A stretch of DNA of 64,000 nucleotides from Epiperipatus broadwayi. Taxonomy: Eukaryota; Onychophora; Udeonychophora; Euonychophora; Peripatidae. The notes below the pieces were generated by a model. The model worked only from the letters and a program-made list of their open reading frames with translations, had not been told where the DNA came from and made no database searches. A program made the position numbers and the translations under genes. The stretch covers positions 8,158,499 to 8,222,498 of the forward strand of contig JAQFVV010000012.1 in NCBI GenBank assembly GCA_028023455.1, given 5' to 3'. Of this stretch, positions 36,741-47,972 are shown in pieces. Numbering within the stretch: the stretch's first letter is position 1; each line of letters opens with the position of its first letter.

Positions 36741-39700
36741 AATACATATTATATATGATTTGAATGATAATTTTGTGAGGAATACAAAGAAATTATAACT
36801 GAAGATATAATTTAAAGTTAGTTCATGATAAATGAGAAATTATGAGCAAACAATAAAGTAATAATTATTTCGGATGTTGAATTTTTTTTTTCCTTATTTT
36901 TTAAATGGTTATCATTATTTGTTTTAGACTTATTGTTTTCCTTGGTTTTTCTAGTTTCTATTTTTTAATGTAATTTTTTTTTTGCTCTATCATAATTAAA
37001 ACTGAAGTTATTGTGAAAATTGTGTCTCAGGCCAGTTTTTTAAAAAATTCAATATGGCATTTTAGACCTTAAACACTAAATTTTAAGACAGAGATTATAT
37101 GAAAGTAATTCTAGCTTTTAGCCATACTTTATTATTAGACAGGGAAATTTATTCTTATTTAAACAACTGAAAATTAATTCCAACTACAAATAAGTTCAAA
37201 TCAATATATAATAAAAATATTAAAGTGATTCTTAATAATAATTAAGACTTATAAAAGTGCTTACAATAAGTTATAAATTATGTTGGCATTTAAATGTAAA
37301 GTCATAATAAAATTAACTGGAAATAAAATTAAGTCATATTGTTTTTTTACACTTAAATATATTAAACAGATAGGAGTTCAGCTTTATTGGCAAATGCTAA
37401 AAGTTATAATGTATATGAGTGGATGGGTGCTATTTTAGATTAAATTAATCAACTACTAAATTATAGCATGATTTTGTGTCACTTTAAAAGGGTACACATA
37501 GGTTATTTGTGAACTAATATGTCCTTTGATTGAAATTTGTTCTCATCACCAGGAACTTTTCATGTATAAATCATTTTTTGTAAAAAAAAATGTAAACTTT
37601 GTATTCATTATTACTATGCTATTTTCTCTTCGGAAACATTATCTTTTCATATCTCTTTTTTATTAATCTTAAAATCTAATCTACAATTTCATTCATTTTT
37701 TCTCTCCTTCCGTAACATTCGATTTCTTCATTATTATTATTATACCACTATTCTGGATTTTTTTTCTTCTATTTCTTTAGACAAGAGTTAATGTCTCTAT
37801 CATCATATTCACTCATTGACATAAACTACTGATTAATCACCTTTCAGGCTTATTACCAACAACATTGTTTAATCGAATACTATGTATATTCTTTTGGACC
37901 TAAAACAACACCTTCACCATAGTGATTGCAAAAATATACAAAGTTATATAATCATTAGATTTCTTGGAACAGCTTTCAGCTTTTCATATATATATATATA
38001 TAACACTGCCTACATCAGAAATTCTGCTCTTGCTTCATTTTATAATAGCTCACTTTATTTCACACAGACCTTCCACATTTAACTTTTTATTATTTTATAA
38101 AAAATATAGAAATATAAATTTCTATAACAAAAATATAGAAATTCTTTTAATCACTGCTTTCAGTAAAAAGAAAAATAGATTTAGAGGTTTTTATGCAATT
38201 CTCCTGTCTTTTTATTTTTTCAATAAACTGAAAAGTTTTTAATCTAACTATAACTTATTGAAACCAGGCTATTATAATAATATAATGTAAAAATCTGTTT
38301 GAAAAACTTATCATTGGTTCATTCACAGTATAACCTTAGACTAATTCTGTAAATAATTATTGATCTTTTTTTTTTCATTTGATTTGTATTAACCTCATTG
38401 CATAGTTTTTCTATTCTTAGTTAAGTCTTTTATGCATTGACGCATGGCTGACTGATGATACTCTTTCTTCAATAATAATTATTTTTATATGATTCATGAC
38501 TATTTAGCAAATTCTTATCTCTGAGTATACCAAGTCATTTATTTACCGTTTAGTGAAATAATATACACATGTTAAATAAATAATGTAATCAAATCTTATT
38601 TAAACGATAATTTAGTGTGAAAATGTAGGTGTGTTGTCATAAAATTTTTAATATAGAATAAATAAATAGAAAAATTAAAATAGTTTAGAATGGAATATCC
38701 TTAAGTACATAGGCTATATATATATATGTTTAAAGCAATTCTTTTAATCACCTTTTTTTAACTCATTTGATTGTTTGTGTTTGAGAAGGTTAGTAATGCA
38801 AAATTAAAATCAATTGAAATTATCAAGAGTGAAAAACACATTAAAATAGGCATTATCATATGTGAACTTAAAACTAGTCTTATTTATTATTAATGCTAAA
38901 CTAGTCATATTTATTAATAAGTAAACTAAATTGGAGTTTGGTTAAAAAGCATTTTGTTGTCATAATTGAAGTAAAGAAATTCTATATGACAATTTGTGAA
39001 AATTTTTCTGGGTATCAGTTTTGGATATTAATGCTTTAGTACTGACTTCACAAAACAGTGTGCTTTAATTATTACTGCATAGGAAGAACATGCAATAGTT
39101 TTTATTAAGGTAAATAGAGTTCAAATGGCTTTTAAAAGTAATTTTAAAAAGTTATGTTTTAAGGATTAAGCAGTAGGAATCTATTTACATATATATTATA
39201 AATCAAGTTTTACTTTAATATTTTACTTTTATTTTATATTATTAAATACATTTGCTCCTGAAAATATAATTTATAAAATATCTTTTGCACGTGAAAACTT
39301 TCATTTCAATATACAGTATATAGAACTAGTAGTAACAGAAATATATTTATATTCTGGACATTTTGGTTAGTGGTTAGTATATCTGCTGGTATAAAAAGTT
39401 TCTGAATCAATTCCTACTTGAGATAAATAATTTATGTTTGGATTTAACGAATTGAAACTGTCGTGTTTATTTATTTTTTCTCTCACATTGATTTGTATAT
39501 TACTTGACCTTACTAACTATAAAATTTAAAACAAAAGGAGGGAACAAACCATTCATAAAAGTATACATATATATTCATGGAGGTTATTTTATATATATAA
39601 ACTTTGTTAGTTCAACTAATAATAAAATAAGATTTTTAAAAAAAAGTTTAGTTAATAAATTATAACTTGAGTTTTGATTAATGATGGATTCATTCACTTT

Positions 39701-40873
39701 TTTTTTTTTTTTTGTATAAAAAGAAAAAAGAGGAGAGAAAATCAAAATAAAACTGAGTTAAAAGAAATCATGCTGTGTTTAAATTATTAATAAAATCTTG
39801 CAATTGTTAACATTTCTTTTACAAAAATTAAATGTCAGTTTTTATATTTCAATGGATTATAAAATTTATTATTTGTTTCTCCTTCTAATACAACATTCAG
39901 GGGGATTTGTTGTTGGTATTAAAATGAACTTCTTTAAGAAATGCTCTAATTTATAATTTTTCATTTTAATTTGGAAACTTTTGTTTTAAAAAAAAAATCA
40001 ATTAAAAGAAATTAATACTTCAGCTATCCATATTTTAATATTGCAATTATTTTATCCAATGTTACTGGGATTTCAAACCCAAGAAAGAACACGAAGGCAC
40101 TTTATGCAATATTAATAATTTAAAAAAATTGTCTGTAATATGACAGCAATATATTAATCACTAATACAGCAACATTATAAATATAAGGATTTTTTTTCAT
40201 GTCTTTTTTTTTTTTTAATTTTATCATCTTAAATTCCATTGCATCAAATTTAGCCACCAGCATAAAAATTCCAGCTAAGTTTCACTCTCAGGCCAACTAA
40301 AAAAGAGATTTTTTTGCTCATGTTGACAGTCTGATAATTTTCCAATATAAGAATGTTGAGTTTATAGTTACTCGCTCAAATGTTTCATTGGATCAGAGAA
40401 TTTCCATTATGTTCCCATCATTATTAATCTTTTTTTAATGTCGTTTGTTTGTTTTTTTTACCTTATATTTCTATATATATTATGCTGTTTCTAAACTATC
40501 ATTTATTAAAACAAGTTGAGATGTGGAGTTGACTAATCTACATTAACTACATGTTTTGTTTTTTTTTTGGGGGGGGGGGGGGGTTGGTAGGAAAGTTTGT
40601 TGGTAAATAAGTTTTTTTCTCCCCAGATTTTTATCAAGAAGAATAAATTTGTTTAAGGCATTGAATATTGAACTATCTCATTGTAATAAATATCAGAATT
40701 ATGCCAACAATATTCTAGTTAATTCTATAATATTCTAATATGAACACATTTCAACAAAATATAATAATGCCAAATGATTCTATTTTTAATGTTTTAGATT
40801 TATCCCCGAATGATACTTGCATTAAAACTTGCCAATATATTGTAATTTCTACTACTCTTCATGAGGTAGGTCT
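36741..40873. other. AT-rich non-coding stretch
   Basis: No supported gene. ORFs at 37882-38242 are low-complexity (TA-repeat at 37986-38002) and look like chance. A long T/G run (about 40558-40583) is a simple repeat. Confidence 0.5.
39365..39430 (+). mobile_element. Possible decayed tRNA-SINE
   Basis: ggttagtggttagtatatct resembles the A-box region of the SINE family in this window (ggcctagtggttagcatagc), and tgaatcaattcct 40 bases on is a weak B box. There is no clear tail or target duplication, so this is a tentative call. Confidence 0.35.
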
Positions 40874-40881
40874 ATTTAGTA

Positions 40882-41813
40882 CAGCAGTCATCAAACGGTA
40901 GTTTGCGGACTACTAGTTGTCCACAAGAAAATTTTGGTGGTCCACAGAAAAATCTGGACATTATTTGCATTTTTTATGGTTAATTAATAATATTCTAAGA
41001 AATTCTTATATTCTGAATAACAATTTTCATTTTTATATTACACTAAATTCACAACTGTATTAAAGGGGGGGGGGGAACAAAAGAGGCACAATAATGCTGA
41101 AGCGGCTTCAGTATTGTTGCAACCATTACAACAGTCACCCCACCCCATGAATACTGATTGTTATTCGATTGTTTTATTTTATTTGTTTATTTCTCAGATG
41201 CTCTTTTTAGATAAAATAAATATAACTCTGTATTTTCTTTAAATATTTTTTTTTTATGCTATCAAATAGTTTGACTTTGATAACTATCATTTTTTGTTTG
41301 ATTTTAGATTCAAATTAAATAAGCCCATGATGAGTGAAAAAGCAATAAAAATTTTGATTCCATTTTCAAGAACATATTTGTGTGGAAAATGATTTTCATC
41401 TTTCACAACAATTGTCACTCAGTATTGATCCCAGCTTGAAATAAATATGGCTCTCTGTCTTGCAGGAATATAATTAGAGCCAAAAATCCATAAACTTATT
41501 TCATACAAGCAGGAACAACTATCACACTAAAAATGTGTAATACTTAAATATGCTTCAATTATTTTGTAATAAATAAACCAACTTTAATAATTTTGTTACA
41601 ATTAAACAACCTTTAAAGATTTTGTTATAATTAAATAAGCATTTATAATTTTGTTATATTAAATAAGTGCATTTCATATTAATAAAATGGAAGTTCTCTG
41701 ATCATTATTTTACCAATGTATTTATCTTTTAAAAAAAATTTATATTAGTGGTCCACGGGATTTTAAATTATGAATTAATAGCCCAGTGAGGTCTGAAAGA
41801 TTGGTGACTACTG
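40882..41813 (+). mobile_element. hAT-superfamily DNA transposon, 932 bp, non-autonomous
   Basis: The element is flanked by a perfect 8-base duplication, atttagta at 40874-40881 and 41814-41821, the size typical of hAT. Its ends are imperfect inverted repeats: cagcagtcatcaaac at the left, and reading inward from the right cagtagtcaccaatc. A second pair, ggtggtccac near 40938-40947 and its counterpart gtggtccacg near 41748-41757, lies further in. A G run (about 41066-41076) and an inverted motif (gctgaagcggcttcag) sit inside. Only the last part of a transposase is left (see the hATC entry), so the copy is non-autonomous and was presumably mobilised in trans. Confidence 0.85.
41295..41535 (+). 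pseudogene. hAT transposase C-terminal (hATC) remnant, ZBED5-like type
   Basis: The plus strand reads, with three stops, FKLNKPMMSEKAIKILIPFS, then RTYLCGK, FSSFTTIVTQY, SQLEINMALCLAGI, LEPKIHKLISYKQEQLSH. This follows the C-terminal dimerisation region of hAT transposases of the ZBED5-like group (pattern KALxxLLPFxTTYLCExxFS...KxxxRxxLxVEDDLRxxLS...PRIxxLxxxxQxQxSH). In an active transposase this segment mediates oligomerisation; the catalytic domain that should precede it is deleted here. The family wording is from memory of the pattern, not from a search. Confidence 0.75.
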
Positions 41814-41821
41814 ATTTAGTA

Positions 41822-42389
41822 TACAGTAATGTTTCTTTATTGTTAATAATCAAAATAAGTATTATTAGCAAATCAATGATCACTCCTAGAGCCTAAAACT
41901 AATTTTAATACAAGTCTGGTAAATTTAAGATAATTTAACTTCACCAAATACCTTTTTAACATTAGCAATTGAATTAGTCAATTTTTCTCATAGAAATATA
42001 TATTCCTGTAGTTGAATCATTGATCCTCAGCAATAACTGGTTAGACTCGAATATTCTAAACTTTCAGTTTATAACATAACTACTGCTGAAGTTGGAATAT
42101 TGATTTACAATAAGCTTCAAATATTCAAAATCTTATATCTACATCAGCATCATTATAATATTCTATCATCTTAACTTTACTTTTACATTAGCATTCCATA
42201 TTTATATAAAAAATCAGCCTTAATATTAACTAATTAAAGAAATTAATTTAAATTTTAGCAGTCAATTCTTATATGCCCTAAGCTAACATTTTATCATTAT
42301 TTTTCATTAATTGATCTTATTTTTTTGTACCCAGATCTATATTTTAGCATGACCCCCTCTTTTTTGTTCAGTAATTTTTTCTAACCATA
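41822..42389. other. AT-rich non-coding spacer
   Basis: Nothing recognisable between the hAT target duplication and the SINE. Confidence 0.5.
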
Positions 42390-42397
42390 TTGCACTT

Positions 42398-42494
42398 TTT
42401 TTTCATATGTCAAATACGTTGACTGGGAAGTGAACCCGAGCCAGCTGCTTGGAAGGCAGCTATGCTAACCGCTAGGCCACCAACGCTTGACAGC
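42398..42494 (-). mobile_element. tRNA-derived SINE, copy 3
   Basis: On the minus strand this reads tcaagcgttggtggcctagc, then ggttagcatagctgccttcc, a variable part, and gggttcacttcccagtcaac, ending gacatatg and a poly-A tail. The A box (gtggcctagcgg) and B box (ggttcacttcc) are both good, so this is the most complete copy. Flanking ttgcactt at 42390-42397 and 42495-42502 is a likely target duplication. It has the same gacatatg tail as the copies at 4141 and 20015. It is a pol III retroposon that would use a LINE's machinery; which LINE is not evident. Confidence 0.82.
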
Positions 42495-42502
42495 TTGCAC
42501 TT

Positions 42503-43557
42503 CTTGTCTGCAAAAACAATCAATTTTCTTATTTCACAGTACAATTATAGTAATTCTGAAATAGTCTATTCTAGAAGCAGTACTAGGTGGGGTGGTGTAT
42601 TTGTTTTTTTTTTTAAATATATATATATTCTCTAAATTCCACACAAGTCCCTGTTACAAACTCAAGAAATTTGCACTCCTTCCATAATTAATAATTTGGA
42701 ACTAATTACTGGAGTTCACATTATCATTTCCCCCCTCCCCAGAATTGCAAAGTTTTGTTTATTCAAAATTATAAATTCCCTGTATTCTTTGGCACAAGTA
42801 ATGGCAGTCATAAAACTTAATATTCCACTTACTTAAAAATAAGGTCCACATCAAACATTACACATCCAGGAATACATGTTAACCCTAAATTTATATATCT
42901 CAATCCAAATTATTTAAACATCATTTATCATTTTAATCTTTTAAATCATCTACCCAAACTAAATATAAGATAGAACAATATTATCTGGCATTATTACTCA
43001 TTTTTTAAAGAAAATATTCTTTTCCAAAGGAAAATTTGATTCATTTCAAAGATTTTACTTATTGAGTGTGAAAGGTACAGTACATTCTTCTTTTTCCTCA
43101 ATATTATAATACCGATTTGTAGAAAAAGGTTTCTTAGCTTCTGCAGCAACTACGCATTTTAAGGTAGTCATAAATAAACTAGACTTAGCAGTTGCCTTTA
43201 ACTCTATGTTTTTATAATTAAGTTCCTCAAAGGTACTTAACATTATAATATTCTGTTTTTATTGTTATATAAACTGGATATTTTAGTCCCTAATACTTAT
43301 TACTTTAGATGATCAGTTGTTCCCTGATTTCTCCTCTAACAATTCAATCCATCAAGTTTTTTCCTCCTTAAATTTATTTTTACTATATATATAACTTATT
43401 TCTTCTAGTAATATAAAGCTAATTATCTAATATATTCATATGATTTTTAACAATTAATTACATTACTTATAAAAATATCTTAGTTATCTTTATTTTTTCC
43501 AGAAAATGTTTTTTCTCACTTCACTCTATATTGAAAAATTAATTCACTACCGTTAAC
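42503..43557. other. Non-coding spacer with one unassigned ORF
   Basis: A minus-strand ORF at 43243-43055 (62 codons, MLSTFEELNYKNIELKATAK and onward) has a balanced composition for this AT-rich setting and could be part of an exon. An acceptor-like acag precedes it and GTAAAA overlaps its end. I do not recognise it. The rest is AT-rich. Confidence 0.35.
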
Positions 43558-44980
43558 AAAAATGTTATCTATTTAGGAAGCCACAGAGCTCTTATGGAAA
43601 AGTATCTAAATAATATATAAATTCTTCAAAACAGAGCAAATATTACATAGATAATTAAGGTAAGTACTTATTATTTTTTTTTAATCTTATTGCATGGATT
43701 TGAGAAGTAAATCCAGGATTTCATTAAATTAAAAAAAAAATGCAAACGCTAATTTGCCCGCTATGATTAAACATAACGTAACTCAAGCTGACCCAAAAAA
43801 ATTTTAAAAAAAGGAATCAAATATCCCAAATGAAATAATTCAGGCCATATCTAATCAATCTAATGAAAATTGTAACTATTTTCCACAAACTCCTTCTAAT
43901 AGTTCACCAAATAAGTCCGTTTTGCCAAACAAGCAAATGAACGTTCTCATGAGCCCAGAACTAGACACTGAAACTACCGAGTCTGAATGTGATATGTCGG
44001 ATCAATTCCACAACAATCCTATAATTACTCTAGAACAAGTTTTTTTAGAACGAAATACCAATAATGATCAATGCATGCTCGAATATCCTCAAAATGATCC
44101 ATTAAATCAAACCTTAATGCAAAACTCAAATAAGAGTCAAATGCAGACCCTTAAACATAATGTGGAACAAACTACAGCTAACATTATCTCACTACATCAT
44201 GAAACTTGAGGTGATACAGTAATAACAATAGACCCCCTGAATATGCTAAGCCTGGTGAAATATGTAATAACTTTAAGTATAAAAGTAATTGTTCCCCAAA
44301 ATGTGTTTCTCCCAGAACCAAAAATTTTAAAAAAAAAAATCTTAACTCCGATACTGATAAAAATATGACAAGTTCGGAAATCGATGATTGCTATCCTACT
44401 ATAACATATGAATCAGAAGACTCTGATCCCCCAAAACAAAAATCTATTAATAAAAAATGCTTCCAAATTGTTCTTAACAAAAAATCAAATAATATTAAAC
44501 ATAATAAAGTTAAAAAATCCACAAATAGTAAAGAATCCGGAAATCAAAAAGTCCGGAGCCTAAACATCAACACTGGCCAAATGGACGATTGCGTTCAAAC
44601 CAAACATGGCTCAATAGGTCCACAGAGATCTACAGAATCAAGCCCTCAAACAAAATATAAACAGCCGAAAATAGCACAAGATACAATAATGCAATTTAAA
44701 AACTCAAAAAAAAAAATTGAAACACGAGAAAAAAGTATGTTTAAAGTAAAACCTATCTCCGATAGCGATATAGAAAGTTCTATATATTCCAGCTCAGAGT
44801 TTGTCTCGGACAATGAGGCCTATGAAGCCAATGACCTTAAAACAAAATTAATACAGAAACAGCATAGCTCATATAATAAATCGAATAAAAATAATAATAA
44901 AACTCCAAAAGAAAAAGCTCCAATTAGCAAAGATACAGTAGATGGAAATCTAAACACACACAGAAAATTAAATCATAACA

Positions 44981-45172
44981 CAATCATTTTACTGTAGTTA
45001 ATAGTAAAAAACAAAAAATGAAATTGATAATAATCCAATGCAAACAATCATTTTACTGTAGTTAATAGTAAAAAACAAAAAATGAAATTGATAATAATCC
45101 AATGCAAACAATCATTTTACTGTAGTTAATAGTAAAAAACAAAAAATGAAATTGATAATAATCCAATGCAAA
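44981..45172 (+). repeat. 64-bp unit repeated three times in tandem inside ORF1
   Basis: Units at 44981-45044, 45045-45108 and 45109-45172 start caatcattttactgtagtta and appear identical. As 64 is not a multiple of three, each extra copy changes frame and brings a stop (ctg tag). The single-copy ancestor would connect the upstream and downstream ORF1 blocks with only one small indel. Confidence 0.9.
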
Positions 45173-46280
45173 CTTACACTACTGACTATGCCACAGCTTC
45201 ATCGGGTACAGAAGGGCTTGAAACAGTCAAAATCAGTGATAATAATAAAAATCTAGATTGTGAAAGGAACTACAACATCAATTTTCCTTCACTAAACCAA
45301 AACAACACACCAAACAAACCACAACAGAATACTAACACCACAGAAAAACAATCATATGCCAATTTCGTCAAAAATAATAGCATACCGCAGGTAAATGCAA
45401 ACCGAAAATTTCTTAAGAGTAACACATCGTCAACTTATAAACAAAATATTGACTCAGATACAGAAATTAATTCTGATCCAAACCACATCACGATTGATCT
45501 GATGGAACAATCTACTGTTTACACACAAATGCAAAGTCATAATAGCAATGATGATGAAATATTCAACGTGCAAAACTTTGATGAGGAGCAATACAGTGGC
45601 CTGACATATAGATTCAATCAGACTATACCAAACAACCTGCTCAAATCGCTAGCTTACTATAGCAGTGATAAAAGTCTGATTCTGGCTGTCACTGACAGCA
45701 GTTGCTCTCTCATAAAATTCCCATTTGATGACCTATGTAACATGATCAAGAATTCAAACATAGCAGATACAATCTACAAGATATCTAATCATCCAAATGA
45801 TAGATACATTGCCATAGAATTCACGAGCTGGGCGAATAGAAATGTATTTAAAGACACACATAAAACCCTTAATAACCTATTCATTTGTTACATAGACTTA
45901 AACCGGGCTAATGCCTTGTCTGGCAGAATCAAGAACTGTGTACATGGCTTAGATGAGAATAGACTACAAGAAATACTGTCACCCTTTGGTAAGGTCAACA
46001 GATTCAAATACCTGCCACAAGACAAAGCTGAGTTACAGATTTTTTCAAATATAGCCTCATTTGAACTACACCTGAAACAAGGCAGTAACCCAAGTGATAT
46101 TCCAACAGTAGTTAAATGCATGGGACAACCAATGATCCTAACTTTTTTTGATATAAGGCCTCAATGCTTCTACTGTGGTCTAAGAACACACCTTATCAGA
46201 GATTGTGTTGCAAGGTTCTGTGAACTATGTGGCATCAAAAAGAAGATATCACAAATGCAGCCAGCAGATTAAATACAATG

Positions 46281-46504
46281 CAACAAGTGTGGCTAATCAG
46301 GCCAAACAATCACCCAACCAGTCAACAGCAACAGAACAATTTAATCAAACGAATGAACAATACAGAATTACTCAAAAACCATCCAAGAAATCCAACAAGT
46401 GTGGCTAATCAGACCAAACAATCACCCAACCAGTCAACAGCAACAGAACAATTTAATCAAACGAATGAACAATACAGAATTACTCAAAAACCATCCAAGA
46501 AATC
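46281..46504 (+). repeat. 112-bp tandem duplication inside ORF1
   Basis: Units 46281-46392 and 46393-46504 start caacaagtgtggctaatcag and differ at perhaps one base (ggcc against gacc). The unit encodes the N/Q/T-rich tail after the zinc knuckles. It is not a multiple of three, so it causes a frameshift. Confidence 0.9.
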
Positions 46505-47192
46505 CTATCAGAAATCACTTCAAACTTGCTCAAACACTCCAAAACAACAGAATAAAAATAACTGCAATACAAACTCCAATCAAAACAAATAAGCAAACTA
46601 CCTCAAATAAAACTAATCGTGAAACAGAACAAATCTCTCACAAATACTATCCAAAAGAGATAATGTGAAACTGAATCTGATCCTACTAAAATAACAAAAG
46701 CAATCCCTACTCCTAAACACGAGCATAGTCAAGACCCTGGTCTGTCTAATAACCAAAATCAGACAACACAATTAAATAAATACAACAGAGAAGAAATCAA
46801 CAAACCCAGCCTAACAGATGAAGAAACAGAAATGGACACTTCAAATCAAAACTTCCAAAATAAAAAAAGAAAATCTTCAGGAATGCAAAAAGTTAGTTCA
46901 GAAGATGATACACAAATAAAGCATATGCCAACAAATGCACAAAATCAAGATGCATCACACAACACAAACTCATATGGAAAATTGCCAGCTATGGAGAAAA
47001 AGCATTAAAAAAGCAACGGCTGAAAACTACCTTTCTCCACACAACAACAAAGATAAGCCAGATTCTGAACAATATCTTCCATTCTGTACCGATAACCTAT
47101 TACAAGACTCACTGCCAATAAATATAGATATATCTCATGAACCAGGAAAAATCAGACTGCGGTAGATAATAGTGCTACAGTTAACCACATTT

Positions 47193-47855
47193 ATGAAATG
47201 TAAGATTGTTGGCATGAAGGTCAGGGGAATAAACTCCCCTTCCAGAATATATATCATAAGGCATTGGTTCAAAATCCACTCTCCCCTCATTTTATTCCTT
47301 GGTGAAACCAAGTTCCATTCAGAGTCCAGCCAGAAGATTTTGGAGGTGCTTGAAGGTCTTGGTTTCACAAAACTCACAATCAACTACACAGCTGCTGGTG
47401 GAGTTGGCATAGTGATAAACAGCCAACACAAATTCAACATAATCTACCATGACAATAACATAATAGCAGCAAACATATGCTATGGTAAAACAACATTTAA
47501 TACAGTGTACGTATACACACCCAATAATCACTATACATACATCAGAATAGTAAATGTAATCAACATGATAACAGCCAACAACATCTGGCCAACCATCCTG
47601 CTAGGTGACTTTAACACCACATATAACAAGATGATCTACAAATACCTTTCTCTTCTCAACAGAGGATTTATCAGCAGAGAGGGCTGCTTTTTTTCTGGAT
47701 CCTTCTCCTTCTACACCAGATCATGCCAGTCTCTGATTGATCTCCTTTTCTACACATCGGAATTGCACTATGACTTGGAGGCCTCACTTCAGCATGTGGC
47801 TTTCTCAGATCATCTGGCCATGGTGGTTCTGATAGATGTGGAGAATGGACTATAA
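47193..47855 (+). pseudogene. LINE copy 1 ORF2, APE-type endonuclease domain
   Basis: ORF2 starts at ATG 47193 (MKCKIVGMKVRGIN), chosen because the matching ATG occurs in copy 2 at 61692. Catalytic motifs of the exonuclease III/APE fold appear in order: the N-terminal asparagine strand (VRGIN), LFLGETKFHS with the catalytic glutamate (about residues 34-43), AAGGVGIVIN, VYTPNN, LLGDFNTTYN (aspartate and asparagine), SFSFYTR, QSLIDLLFY and FSDHLAMVV with the catalytic histidine near the end. The set is complete, so the domain looks chemically intact. The frame closes at 47853-47855 just after the domain, whereas ORF2 should continue into the RT; the 118 bases before 47973 need a frame change. 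The enzyme would nick target DNA for target-primed reverse transcription. Confidence 0.85.
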
Positions 47856-47972
47856 CATCGGTCAGAATAAATCCATCAGAATGATAACCAAATCCACCAC
47901 CACAGGCGTACACACTATTCAAAAAAAATAAACATCTTATCACAACCTCTGGAAACAGCTTGGTTTGCCTTT

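Larger units (their letters stand above)
43764..47165 (+). pseudogene. LINE copy 1 ORF1: RRM-like and zinc-knuckle RNA-binding protein, broken
   Basis: From an ATG at 43764 the reading passes through at least five frames to 47165. The first two kilobases encode a polar, asparagine/serine/lysine-rich N-terminus (open blocks 43922-44209 and 44365-44997). The block 45166-46272 contains the conserved core: LTYRFNQTIPNNLLKSL, HPNDRYIAIEF, then an RRM-like unit GRIKNCVHGL...LQEILSPFGKVNRFKYLP, SDIPTVVKCMGQPMILTF and the zinc knuckle CFYCGLRTHLIRDC. The second knuckle (CELCGIKK... YHKC) is split by a one-base shift near 46240. An N/Q/T/S-rich tail follows. Such ORF1 proteins coat LINE RNA. The homologous protein of LINE copy 2 (59260-61143) supports each conserved block. 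Tandem duplications of 64 and 112 bp add further frameshifts. Confidence 0.78.

Noticed and set aside
37882-38242. Two overlapping plus-strand ORFs of 66 and 92 codons
   Set aside because: Low-complexity content around a TA microsatellite; no motif.
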